Positions 31,842-43,824 of a stretch of DNA of 64,000 nucleotides are shown piece by piece (position 1 is the first letter of the stretch; the number at the start of each line of letters is the position of its first letter). The translations under genes and the position numbers were made by a program. The DNA is from Trichobilharzia szidati (taxonomy: Eukaryota > Platyhelminthes > Trematoda > Strigeidida > Schistosomatidae), in the NCBI GenBank assembly GCA_944472155.2, contig OX235273.1:88344793-88408792 (forward strand), in the 5' to 3' direction. Under the pieces are notes generated by a model. The model was not told where the DNA came from. It was given only the letters and a program-made list of their open reading frames with translations, and searched no databases.

Positions 31842-32412
31842 AAAATTATAGACATCTTCTTTAAAATAATTTTAAAATTTCAGAGTTATCGGCCGACTTC
31901 AATGCAGATAATCGATATGAAGATGTGAAGTTCACGATTTTCGAGTAAACGCACTGACTGAACTACTAGATTTATAAATTTCATTTCTCCAGATCATCCG
32001 GCAACTTCCTCTGCCTTACTGGCTCACCAGATCACCAGTTGGTCTTAGGCTTGGCAAATATAGAGCGTTGAGCGTGGGGCTACCCACCAGATCTAATTGC
32101 TAAAGAAAACTCAAAGTACAACGAAAATATATAAAAACAAAATAATTTTTCAATGGAATCGGAGAGATGGAACCATGAGGAGTAGTAGTGAAATGCTTCA
32201 CGAGGCCAGTCTTTGGATGAAAGCAAAATCAAGCTAAGCGCATGGAATATCAGCACAGTTTCCGATGACATAAAGCTGTTCTGATTGCAAAAGAAATGAG
32301 AAGAGAGTATATAAGTGAAATTAATCCGAATTGATGACTCCATTATCAATAACTGGACGACATTTCAAGCGGAAATTATTTCTCATGATGGTATCGCTTT
32401 AGTCACATGGCT
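31842..32412. other. Intergenic, nothing firm
   Basis: A stretch at about 32160-32300 (GGAACCATGAGGAGTAGTAG, CATGGAATATCAGCACAGTT) has the look of a worn LINE fragment but no domain can be read. Confidence 0.3.
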
Positions 32413-33060
32413 TTACAACTTGCCGTATGTATATGTATATATAAATCTCTCACTTTGCCTCTTGTGTTTTACCACTTCCCATATCCCCGACATTAGCGTT
32501 GCGTCATTTCTATTGCACATGAGTGGTGTTGAATTGATCAAAAAAGACTCATTGATCAACTTCTCTCTCCACCTTACTATATCACATTTTATAGCTCTGA
32601 CCCCGTCCCGCCTTTTTTGTGATAACATGCAAGCGAATGCGATGCAGTAGCTGAGACATCTTTGGGTTATTTAAATAGACAAGGTCAATCACACTAGGTC
32701 TAGTTCAAATTTTTGTCCCAGTAATCTAGTAACCTTGATCTAACAATCTCACCTATGTAACTGACCTCACAGTCATAACGTGGTATTTTGTAAATTATAT
32801 AATTTTTCTTAATTGGATCTATTTGGGCCTTAAACCGACAAAGTTTATCTCTGAGAGAGTTCGTTGGATTAACTAACACCCTAATTCCAGTATCATTGAG
32901 AATCCCACGTAGGACTCTGACATTCCTTCCTTATATGAAAGTACTACAGAAGCCTTAAATCCTATATTAATTTTGTGATTTTCGTCATCGACACTAATTA
33001 TCTTTTCCATGGTTCTTCAAATATTTTTGAATAACTTACGGTTGGTAGTTATTGATGATT
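32413..33060 (-). pseudogene. GIY-YIG retroelement C-terminal relic
   Basis: Read on minus from about 32890: NPTNSLRDKLCRFKAQIDPI, KNYIIYKIPRYDCEVSYIGE and VRSRLL. YKIP-x2-DC-x2-SYIGE-x-R is the GIY-YIG signature of a PLE-related lineage. Stops and frameshifts follow, then REKLINESFLINSTPLMCNR as the post-core segment. RT domain not found. Probably the same lineage as the relic at 18780-19060. Confidence 0.55.
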
Positions 33061-33084
33061 ATTATTTTCTTCATATTCATATAT

Positions 33085-35530
33085 ATTGTTTGAGGATAGA
33101 AAGCTTCAGGCCTATGTTAATCCTTTTCTGGTAAACCTCTGTGGTTGTCCAAACCCTTCTTGAGTGAATCAGTTGAGGTTGCAGACACCACTTCTTCTGA
33201 GAGTCGGTTCCAAGAGTTTATGACTCGGTGTGAGAACCAGTACTCCACATCACTGTGGTTTCTTCTTGGCTTTTTTCACTCTCCTGCTATGTCATCTAAG
33301 GTGTTCCGACCTGGTGAGAAGGAAAATAGAGAAAAGGTTAGGTCCATAGTCATCATTTCAAATTTTAAACATTGTGCGTTGGTGGCACAGTGGTTAGGAC
33401 TCTCGCCGACCATGCACATGGTTTGGGGTTCGATCCGCGGCGACGCACACCTGATATCTATGGTTGGCCTGCAAAATGGGCTACCGATATCACATGCTGA
33501 AAATTCCACACTTGTACCAAAAATACGGTGTGGAATCAAGCTATAATAAATAAATAAAAATAAAAATCTCCTCTCTGCCTACGGTATGACAGGGAGAAGA
33601 AATTTCAACTGTTTAGTCTTTCCTCGTGTGATAAGTTAGTCATGCCAAGAACCATACATGTTGCCTTCCTTTGAACCCTTTCTAGAACGTATGAGTCCTC
33701 TTTAAGACAAGGATTGGCTGCCTGAATACAGTTTTTCTTTGTTGACCTCACCAGAAATGTATATAAGGAGGTGAACATATCTCTGATGATTCTAGTAAAG
33801 GCTGCGTGAATTGCCTATAAGGATCTGAAACTACGTGCAGCCACCACGTGACAGTGGCTGTAGTTTTTTAATCGTGGCTAACTACGACTTCCAAATCCAA
33901 ATGAGTCTGAATTGATGGGAGTGTTATTCCCTCTAGTTCGTAGGAGCTGATTTTTGCCTGTCCTATGCGCATGGTTGCGCATTTTCCTACATTGATGAAG
34001 AGCATCCATTCTCTGAGCCACTCGGACAATTTCTTTAGGTCCTCTGGCAACGTGAACTAATCACTGTTGCCCTTCAGCACTCTCCGATTTTTTAAGTCAT
34101 CTGCTTATAGGGAAATCAGTTATCAGAGATAACTCATTGATATACAAAATAAATAGGAAAGTTCCGAGTACCGTGCCTTGTGGCGCTCAGCTACGCACTG
34201 CTGTCCAAGAAGACAGTTTTGAGTTGATCCTGACCATCTGTCTCCTATCTATAGAGAATTCCCCAATCAAGTCTAGTAAGCTACCTTTGATACCAAGACT
34301 TTCCGACTTCATGAAAAGGCTTTTGTCAGGTACTTTACCGATGGCTTTGCTGAAGTCTATGAAGAGGAAGTCAACGGGTCTTCTATTACCCCTTGATTTC
34401 ACCCGGCTTTCTCTTGCCGTGTGGAGATTTGAGAGACATGAGAGGTTTCCTCAAAAGCCATCCTTTGCTCTGGACAACAAGTTGTTGTTTTCAAGATGTG
34501 CCATGATGGCTTCCTTGATAACTCTTTCCAGTGTCTTGATTAAAGTGCTGGTGAGACTAATAGGCCTGTAATTTGAATGGCTTTGTCTTGATCCTCCTTT
34601 GGGAATGAGGGATACTATGGCGTCTTTCCAGTCAAGTGGTAACACTCCATTTAGGAGAGAGAGCTTGAAGATCGTGGTCAATGGGACGGCTATGTGAGCT
34701 CATAGGTCCTTGAGAAGCCTCAGATGAAGATTATCTGGACCCATTGATTTCCCTACATCCAGTTTCATTATTCAGTTGAGCACGATGGTCTATCCAGCAT
34801 TCCTCTAATGCAGCAAGAGCTGATCATATTGAGAGAAGTAGTCTGCCACTGCTTCTGCTTTTTCTTGATCTTCTTCGATTGTATCATTGTCCATAGTCAG
34901 GTTTGGGACACCATTGGATGTTTTATTCACGAAGTTCATGTACGAGAAAATTTTCTTAGTTTGTGCTTTTGCATTTTGAGCCAGATGTGCTTCGAACTTC
35001 ATCCTTGATTGGCGGATTTCTGCAAGAGCTTTGTTTCTAGCAGTGTTGTATAATTTCCTGGTCTCAGGAGTCTCAAGTGTGGTAAACAGATTCCAAAATT
35101 TGTGTTTGCGTCTGACTTACTTAAAAATCATTCGGTTTATCCAAGGGGGGCATTGTGTCCGTCCCTTTAAGACAGAGCAAGGGATATAAGGTTCAGTTAC
35201 TTGGGCGTGAAGTTGTTTAAATTGATTTCATGCGAATTCTACTTTGGAGTCTGGGTTGATGTACCAGTTCACTGAGCTGGCTGCTGAGACGATCGCAGTT
35301 TTGGCCCTTGCTGCTGTTACTGTGAACTGGGAGGTGAGCACGGCATGATCACTTCTTCCTAAAGAAGGAAGATGTTGTATGAGATCCACTTCCCCCTCCG
35401 TGAGAGAACAGCAGGTCCAGAGTTGAGGAGGAGTGCTGTGAGTCATCGTGCGTGGGCTTAATGATATGTTGGACTAGGGCTAGCGATATACTAGATTCCA
35501 GCAGTTTATGATCGAAGGAGTTATAAAAAT
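33085..35530 (-). mobile_element. CR1-like LINE family 2, decayed copy 1
   Basis: Minus-strand relic broken into many frames. From 5' to 3': endonuclease end (STLDLLFSH region near 35420, LPSLGRSDHAVLTSQF), linker with KIFSYMNFVNKTSNGVPN, RT blocks VLPLDWKDAIVSLIPKGG, SNYRPISLTSTLIKTLERV, VDFLFIDFSKA, LGIKGSLLDLIGEF, RINSKLSSWT, then LREWMLFINVGKCATMRIG and the C-terminus QEFMTRCENQYST read antisense. The YADD box is not recoverable. It matches the plus-strand copy at 58870-60510. 5'-truncated near 35530 and interrupted by a SINE at 33374-33566. Confidence 0.85.
33374..33566 (+). repeat. SINE family A, nested in LINE family 2
   Basis: Head with GTGCGTTG/CGACGCAC closing stem, A box TGGCACAGTGGTTAGGACTC, B box GGTTCGATCC, the same body and LINE-like tail as 9356-9545, ending in AATAAATAAATAAAAATAAA. 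Comparison with the intact LINE segment at 60245-60290 shows the SINE splits that LINE between AAACATTGTG and AATCTCCTCTC. Confidence 0.85.
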
Positions 35531-37321
35531 AACAATGTATATTTTCATGTAAACATGTAAATTTACATGAAAATGCATGCCGTTTTTACAGGCACGATCA
35601 AGAATGATATAATCTCAAATCGTCAATTGTCTACCAGTTAGTAATGTTTTAACAACTTCGTATAAATAATTTGATATATATTTGATATATATAAATACAC
35701 TCATTGTCTGAACCAGGCCGTATAATTATTGCATTGTAAAGTAGTCCTCCAGGTTGTGCGGGAAAATCGACTTCGTTTCGTTTTCAACCAATGCTTGTAG
35801 GCATACGATATCCAACCAATATTGAGGTAAGTACTACATTTACATGGGATTGAAAGCTGTTTTGGAAAAGTAAAGGTGCTAAGGTGAATCATTAAAGTGT
35901 AATGAAATAAGTAAGTGCAATGTATCATTAATAAATGCATTCATAAAGGATATACAATGGGGAACTTTATAATGCCTAGGCTGACAACGTTCATTTGCAA
36001 TGTATAGTGCTACCCATATAGGCCTTACTATCATGATGTCCACTTTTCGTTTTAATACAAATACAAGTCCGATGTTTTTATTTCATACCTTTTTTGTATT
36101 TGGTGCACAACCGTACCCTGTAGAGAATAGGAATAGAATAGGTCGAATCGAATTCATAAAGAGCTATAAAATGATAGGTTTAATGGAATATAATGAGCAA
36201 GTGAAGACGTTATTAAATAATGAATGAGATTAGACATTGTGAAGTGGTATTCAAAGATCCGACAGTGAAAAGCATGTTAATTTATAAGATGCCCCATAAA
36301 TCTGTGCAGAGCCCACGTGGTCGCATCTCAACAATAGGCTGAGCGAATTGTGTATGTTTAAAGGCAGAAGTGACGTCTATCTAGGCGTTCATTATCTTTT
36401 CCAAGATAACGATCTAAGCCCTTATGAAAATCTCGAGCCGTCAAATGGCGAATTGCTGTTCCTGAAGAATGGGGTGATTCACCTTAGTGACCACCACCAT
36501 ATAAACTGATCAGCGTGCGCCACCCTCCCTCCTTTTGTGACAATAACTGAAAATACAAAGTAACATCTAAATTGCATACGCCTTCTGTCTCACTACTCTA
36601 TATAATAATAGTTTGATAGTTATTTGCGAATGCAGTAAAAATTATTTCGTGGACCACGAGTAGCACTTGGTGTTCAGCAGAAGTATGGGTACCTAGTGAA
36701 AGTATTTTTGAGAACTTATACGAGGTCAGCTTTTTTCTAATGGATACGCAACTATCAACGCAGTGAAAAGATGACGAATTGTTACCACAAGCATTATATT
36801 ACCTATGTAGGGAACGTTATTACAAGCAAACTTCGCAGAAACATGCATAAGCCCTGCATGTCATTGCATCAGTAATATAAACATACTAATAATATTGCGG
36901 CCCGAAGTGAATAATCTCAAGGCTTCATACCAACAATAGATAAGATTTTATTTTGATAAAACACTGTGTTTTACAGTAATATATACTGATGCCGTTTCGA
37001 GCACAAATTGTTGCTCATAATCATATCAAGCCAATCAGACAACTTTTCGCTCCATTTATATACGTGAGTGTTTTAGTTAAGCGTACTACATAGATAAAAA
37101 AATCACTCATCTCATTCACTTCTATTCACACTATAATGTCCGTGTTACTAACTTTTGGATCATGGTTTCTTCTTCAGCGCACTATAGCTGCATAATTTAA
37201 GGAATTAAGAAAATGTATACAATGCTTAGGAAACGGTATCAATAATTGTTTAAGCCAATTAACACTGTGATGAGTTGTGACACTGGGCGGTTGCACCAAA
37301 AAATGCTTACTAAGTGAGTTT
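35531..37321. other. Intergenic, no gene
   Basis: Short unannotatable frames only (35701-35940, 36000-36227). A moderately GC-richer block near 36270-36540 may be an unidentified repeat. Confidence 0.5.
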
Positions 37322-37372
37322 TAACATACAACTCAGCACAGAAGTGAAGCAGTTCGATTTGTTACATTCCAC
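37322..37372 (-). mobile_element. RTE LINE 3' terminus, short relic
   Basis: AACATACAACTCAGCACAGA and AGTGAAGCAGTTCGATTTGT align with the family 3' end (terminus, then the GCACTGAAGTGCAGCAGTTC version at 19975). Confidence 0.5.
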
Positions 37373-37649
37373 ATTTGAAAAGTATTATATTTAGTTGGTA
37401 ACAAGCCAAAAATATTTCATCATATGTGTTTCGATTTAGTATTTAGACCAAGGGATAAAATAAACTAACTCATGAGGTATAACGAGACAGAGAGTGAAAG
37501 TTATCTCGAGTAAGAGGAGGAATTATCGTAAGATAACTCTTTTTCAGTTAGACGAGAACCGAATGAAAAAATACGACTATCATTTGTTGACATTTGGATG
37601 ATTATAATCCACTTTTTAACATTTCGTTATACCTAGACTATTTGTCATT

Positions 37650-37885
37650 CTGACTGACTGACTTTCAACATAGAAGCTTACACACACGTGCACCTGTTCA
37701 AGTTACTACACAAAAAGGTTGAGAAAAAAGAAATTAAGTGGAACTGCAATGAGTATAGATGTGAGGGAGGACGGTTAGTGATAAGAATGAAATGTAACTG
37801 TTGATTAGATACGTGAGATCACGCAAAGTGAATGCCTCTGTCATTGACAACGAATTGGAGTCACATCTCAGCCCAAAACTATACG
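37650..37885 (-). mobile_element. RTE LINE 3' fragment with (CAGT)n tail
   Basis: On minus: coding end TCCAATTCGTTGTCAATGAC, 3' UTR, AACTTGAACAGGTGCACGTG, terminus GCTTCTATGTTGAAAG, then CAGT units (plus strand TGACTGACTGAC, 37651-37662). Confidence 0.75.
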
Positions 37886-40134
37886 TTTAACCCCTAGCAA
37901 TACTCACCACACTATACCACTTAGCACAGAGAATAGAGCACATACACCTACGATCAAACACAGTAGTCTCATATCTCCCAGCTTTGTTGTTCATTTTTCA
38001 CAACCTAGGTGGGAAATATCAACAGTATACTCTAAGTTGACGAGACTGTCCCCTGGTAAGTCCCTCAAGTCAATGACAGATAATTCTGTTAATACATATA
38101 CGATGGAACTGAACTAAAGTAAGGAAGACAGTTGTAGAAATGAACCTTGTATTACATCCTTCCTGGAAATACGAGTTCCCTCATAGCTTAGTTTCAGTGC
38201 TAAGTGATCAGAATACAATCTGTAGAGTTCATGAAATTCACAAAATGACGTGCTGCTTTTTCAAAAAACCCAGTTAGCGTTTCCTCAGTAAAGTGGGAAA
38301 TGGGCATTGTGGTTGTGTAAACTCAATCGATTGTGAACTGCTGCCAATGAAAATGAAAAAAACAATTCTCGGAATTACAAGTTATAATTTTAGCTAAATT
38401 GTAACATTCAGCAATCGTTAAATGATCACTTGACGAGCACAAAATTTATACAGGAAGTGCATAAGATTTAGCAAAACATGTACACTTTTGATTTCAAAAT
38501 GAAGTCCCTTTGCCAAGTGTATTACTGTAAAAGCCTACACAGTTCACAAATTAACTCATAACACTGAAGTGGAGAAACATCTATTTGCCCTTACTGAACT
38601 TTATATGGAGAGTCTCTGTGAAGTAATTCCAGCGTTATTTATGCAGAAGAGAGGGCAAGGCATTCATAATCTCTTGCTTCATATGGAATTGCAATGCAAC
38701 TCAGTACGCAGTAGTATCTACATGAATACACTGAAAATCAAAGTCTTCCTCACCTTCAAAACAACTTGTCTTTATTCCAAATAGGGCAATAAGTTTCTTT
38801 CACGCATAAGCCTAAGTTATGTCTGTGAAATCGGAATATTGTGGCAATTAAATCTCCCCTCAAAATAAAGGCCAACTGAAACACAAGTTCACAACAATGT
38901 GTGAACTGGACTCGGTTCTACACAGTTGCTTCCATCTGGCTTCACTAAAGTACACAAGCTTTTATCTCCTCGATAAGTCTCCTTGATGCCAGTCGGACGT
39001 CAAGCTAGACATTCCAAACTTCGATAGTACTCGAAAACCTGGTGTGTGACTTATCATTATTCAGTCCTCAGTGAGTGCCGAGTCCATCTTTATTACCTTC
39101 TGCAAGCATGTCAAACCTGATCAGCTGTCTGCCAGAGTTTCATGTCACTTATCATTTCTGGCCGGACACTTAGATCTTCAGTACCTAGCCAGCGAAGTCA
39201 TCTATCGACAAAAATCTGCAGCTTACTAGAAGAATTTTCGTTGAGCATCAGGTTTCTGAACAATAAAAAAGCAGTGACTTTATTTGGGTATTTAGCACTT
39301 TGTCGTCATGGTGAATGTGGTAGATATGTGCACTGATTTCAGTGTGATGACCAACTGAGTCGCACTACCCATTTTCTCTGGCTTTAACATCTTCATACGT
39401 GCTACATGTACTTCAAGCGATGCTATTCTGGTGAGGCTGAAGTGAAAGGTGTGACTTTAAATTTCTTCCACTCATCGTTTTCGTTGCTATAGGCTGGGCA
39501 ATTTCAGTCATTCTGTCTTCTCAGTGCTCTCCTTAGAGTCCTGGCTTAGTAACCTATGCTGCTACTTTGTTGGTCTTCTCCTATAGATCTCCAAAGCTGT
39601 ATTACATTAAACTTAAACCATCTATGGATTTTACATCTTCTGGAGCAATTTTTGTCAGTCAAAAGTTTCATCATGCGTAATCGAGACCAATACAGCCGGG
39701 AGTATCACAAATAATAACCAGTTTTTCTTACTCCCATCTCTAAATGAAGCGCTCCTATGAGCTGTCTGTTTGGGATTACTCAGTACAGATGTCATCACGT
39801 TACAATTGATTGCCGGTAATAACGATTTAAGGCACTCCATAGTGTTGTGTTAATTTATGAGTTACTTCATAGTCCATGCTATCGAAGTCCTATGCAGAAT
39901 AGGTGGATCAGACTTAGTGAAACGTCTAATATTCCACATTTAGGCACAAAAGTCGTAATCTATGTGCCGTTTCGCATTTTGTGTTAATTAGACAGTTTGC
40001 GCTGCGATGACCCACTGGATATATTTCGAGGTTGACCACTGATTGGTATCATTTTGAGAACCATTGAATACCAGAGTGTTCTGGACACCTGTCTCATCCT
40101 CGTTTGTTATTATTATATTTATATATTTACATAC
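37886..40134. other. Intergenic, no gene
   Basis: Only short open frames (38569-38784, 39142-39336, 39655-39840) without recognisable domains. The stretch 39060-39850 has a composition like worn LINE coding sequence, but no motif could be read. Confidence 0.4.
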
Positions 40135-40208
40135 TTTATCTCCCTGCTGTTCTGCTGCTGAGCGTAATCTTCTATATACCTCCTGGTCGAGGTCGAACAA
40201 CCCAACAT
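40135..40208 (-). CDS. Candidate orphan exon (74 nt)
   Basis: On minus, TTTCATTTCAG precedes and GTATGTAA follows an open segment VGLFDLDQEVYRRLRSAAEQ then QGDK. It has a charged, helix-like composition unlike the surrounding DNA. No family recognised and no partner exon found in the window. Confidence 0.4.
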
Positions 40209-41100
40209 CTGAAATGAAATGACCATTTAAGTAATTTCAAACTCAAATTCCATCAACGATCCGATGCTACCATTTGAAAACGCTGGCCAACATTCTGTAC
40301 AAGGAATATTCTTGATCTGAAATAAAGAAGCAACTGGTTTTCAAACAGTTTTCAATGTATTACTCAACTTACATGTACAGTCTGCCATGCTGACACAAAT
40401 GGCGCCAATGGATAGTTCTAGAATCGACCTCGGCCCCATTGGATGCAGTAAAACAATCCAACATGACCTAATTTAGTTTTCGTATCCACAATCAAATTTC
40501 TTACCTATTATAAAATTACGATTAGACTGCTGAAAAAATTGGAATAAATATATCAATGATCTCAACATTATACATCAACGAACATTAACTCAAGGATGCT
40601 GTTCACAACAAAGTTATATAGGAGAATTGACTTCAAGCTTTATTTTTCCCAGATATTTGTATTACATTCACCTGATGTCTGGTTTTTTTGTTAATGCGAA
40701 GACAATATTTCTATACCTCTTTATGTGTTACGCAAACAGACTATTTTGCAGACTGTTCCGACTGACTGCAATGTCAGAAAGAACAAACAGACTGTAAATT
40801 CAACATACATTGAAATGTGTGTAATTTATATAAAAACTTGTCCATGCCTGTACAATTGGTATGTTCCTGCATAAACAGGAATAAATAAATATTAATTATT
40901 GGCATTACGCAGCCACTGGGTTTTGAACCCATACCTTTCAGTTGAAAGGCAACCCCGTTTGTCATTCAGCCACTGGAATCCGACTTAATGGTCCGTGAAT
41001 TCCAACATCTACCAATTGATAATTTTCGTACGACCACCATGCACTGTCACCGGTGTGAACTCCATTCTCACTCCTGAGTGGATATAATTCACTGGTCATG
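40209..41100. other. Intergenic or intronic, one tRNA-like relic
   Basis: Apart from the tRNA-like segment at 40906-40985 nothing is recognised. Confidence 0.4.
40906..40985 (-). repeat. tRNA-like SINE head
   Basis: On minus: CCAGTGGCTGAATGACAAAC (A-box like), CTTTCAACTGAAAGG (anticodon-arm-like hairpin), GGGTTCAAAACCCAGTGGCT (B box with a T-arm of GGGTT/AACCC). It folds partly like a tRNA but lacks a clean acceptor stem. Confidence 0.5.
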
Positions 41101-41104
41101 ACTT

Positions 41105-41295
41105 CTCACCAGTTGGCACTCGTCAGCAAGGCGTATCTGCAGCCTTGAAGGAACTCATGTCACTTCTGGAACTCGTTCCCGCGTCACCCAGTGCTGCAGT
41201 CTGAGACGTCACCACGGAGCTATTCAAGCTCGCGACTGACCTCCTTTAGGACTGTTTGAAAACTTTCATTGGACACTAGTAACTAGTGTGACTAT
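41105..41295 (-). repeat. Sm-alpha-like repeat, copy 3, hammerhead broken
   Basis: Same family as 14342-14975: ACACTAGTTACTAGTGTCCA, GAGCTTGAATAGCTCCGTGG, GCAGCACTGGGTGACGCGGG and CAAGGCTGCAGATACG on minus. The ribozyme core reads CTGACGA (allowed), but the GAAA box is changed (GTGAGAAG instead of GCACGAAA) and the sequence after it is unrelated, so it cannot cleave. Confidence 0.75.
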
Positions 41296-43824
41296 TCACT
41301 TAAAACTTACTCATTATAAATGTGAACATACCTAACCTCATCTTTTTAATACTTCATATTCTCCATTGTCTTACTCTTCTGGTTACTCTATCTCTTAAGT
41401 CTCTCATATTATTTATATATCAGTATATATATATACATGTGTACCGATTTAAAACTTCATCAACTGTTACAAATTATTTTTCCTTTTTAAGTCTCCATAA
41501 TCTACTATTATTATCATCTCTCTTTTCGACCACACCGGAAGACTAACAAGAGAAATCACAAGCCCTACTCACAGCAGGGATACAGTCTTAACATACAGCG
41601 TAGAATAAACCACGTATAATTAGTCCCAGCACCACTCCTTTTGGAGTCAACCAAAACTACGATAGTCGGTTGGAGTGATAGAATACGCAGGAGATTTCTG
41701 GAGACCAGAAACCCCTAACTTACGATCTAGAAGTGAGCACACAGAAATCAGCTTGGTTTACACTTGCCCATAAAACTTATATTGGAAATTGGGAAGCGGT
41801 TCTTTGCAAGCATGCGCTACCAACAGGTATGTATTTTGTCTTTATGTGAAGGCTCCAGCGGAACACAAAAACTCTTCCAACATTTCGTCTGCTGTTTTTG
41901 ATACTGAGTAGCCTGGAGTTGTCTAACAATGATCATTTGTCAAAAAGGAAGATTGAGACAGAACTGTACGTCGTATGGTCTGTTTTCAAATCGCTTAGTT
42001 CGGGAGTTAGTGTGCATGCTGTGTTCTTGACGCCTTCAGGGTTTTGACACTACACAAACGTGTGATGTCCTAGTGCATATCGACTGCGTGCACACTTAAC
42101 ACGAAATAAGTCGTTTAAAATTCACTCACTTTTGAAATCAAGAGTCCTCCTTAGATTGTGTGATGTGCAGCTAAAACCCAGCTACATTTTATTCAGGCGC
42201 ACTGCTGAATAGTCGGGGCATAAAACCTCGGGCGCACAGCCGAACCCGGCTCAAAGCCCCTAAGCCAGCCCCGAACATTTGTTCAATGCGCCCGAAGTCT
42301 GCTAGCTGGGAACTTCATGCACACATGAATTCCGGACCTTTTGGTAACATAAGCTTTTCAGTTACAACTTACGGTGGACTGAACACAATTTGGAAAGTAA
42401 GTCCTACACTCAAATACGCACCCTACGTTCTTTGATGCTCGTACATCCCGAGGGTTCTCTGTACTAAGCATGTGCCTTGCTAATGATGAATGCATTTATC
42501 GACATTAGGACTTTTCTGGTACATCGAAGGAGCGCTTCTGCAAAGTTCGACAGTATGTGTTAGTTAGTGATGAAATCCACCCTGCATTCGCTAGAATCTC
42601 CGCAAACCCCACACTTGAAATTATCTTGATTTCTGATATTTATTCAGTCTCATGATTGTTCGTAAGTAAGTAAATATATCCGCTCTCAGTTTAATCGCTT
42701 AAGTAGAGCAGGTCTAACGTTTATTCACTAAGGCTGTGTAATTTAGAGTACAACAATAATTCACTTAGGGGATCAGTTGCTTATTCGGGAAATTCTTCCA
42801 CTAATCGTTTTTGCTCACTATTCTGTAGCCCATAGGTAATTATCCTGTTTCCTTCTAGTTCTAAGGTCAATAAAAGTTGAACATCTGTTTCTTCCTTCAA
42901 GGGGCCAGTATAGCCAGATGGGTTATTCGCGATGGTATTAATATCCTAGATTTAAGCTTTTGTTTTCGTTGACCATTCGTAATACCCCATTGTTTTCACA
43001 ATGTAGTTAATTTTCAGTGTGTCAGAAAATATATACTGTGTGTTGACCATAACTCTAAGAAAAATGAATATCACCCGAAGCCATGCAATATTATGAATAA
43101 TTCAAATATCCACGTGGTAGGGCACTCAGTAGGCTTTCAACTCTTACAGAAATTATAAGACTTTAGAAGTGAAGCGAAATAAAGCCGAAATATGCACAGC
43201 TTCTAAGATTTTGCAGCGTTTGATTAGCGTTAAGAAACGGTATTCTAAAATTAGATTGAGTAATGTTCTATTGTGTCATATCTAACTATTTATTTATTCT
43301 ACCTGCATACTCTAAAAATGAGTAAAGCTGTTATACCATTTTCCTCGAGATACTGTATTGTGGTGTATTCTAATTTAAATATGAGACACTTCATTTGTAT
43401 CTTATTCGTCGTTTTGTTGTCAGTGTCAGGTATCAAAATACAATACGTCTCCCAATTTTAAAGTCGTTCATTTCCCTCTAGGGTTAGTTTTCCCTACTTA
43501 AAATAAAATCGGAGTGTATCTATAGTAAACTGTTTTCTCCTTATTTTAAATTTATGCAAGTAAAAATCCTCGGGAAATTTAGGCAATATTAACACGTTAG
43601 TTTCCTTTTTGTGTTTATTCATCAAGATATTACAGTTTCCAAGCTCCAGTGCTTAGATAGATTTATATTGTGTTATAATAATATTTGTAACTGTTCTCAA
43701 ATCTCCTGATTTTTTTCTTCCATCTACTTTAAAGGACTGTAGGACAGTTCAATAGCCTGCATTTTCTGCTTGCAACTGTAAGATCCCCATAAGCTTCTCG
43801 GTTTTCTTTTAACTACTAGTCAAA
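41296..43824. other. Intergenic upstream of PINX1
   Basis: Contains the GC-rich block at 42177-42310. Nothing else supported. The PINX1 promoter should lie near the right end but no motif was identified. Confidence 0.5.
42177..42310. repeat. GC-rich structured block with CCCAGCTA/TAGCTGGG ends
   Basis: 134 bp starting CCCAGCTA and ending TAGCTGGG, much richer in G+C than its surroundings, with internal complementary pairs GGGCGCA/TGCGCCC and GGGGC/GCCCC. It may be a small inverted-repeat transposon or a structured RNA; no family recognised. Confidence 0.45.

Noticed and set aside
40906..40985. Functional tRNA gene
   Set aside because: Good T arm and A box, but no matching acceptor stem; better explained as a SINE head.
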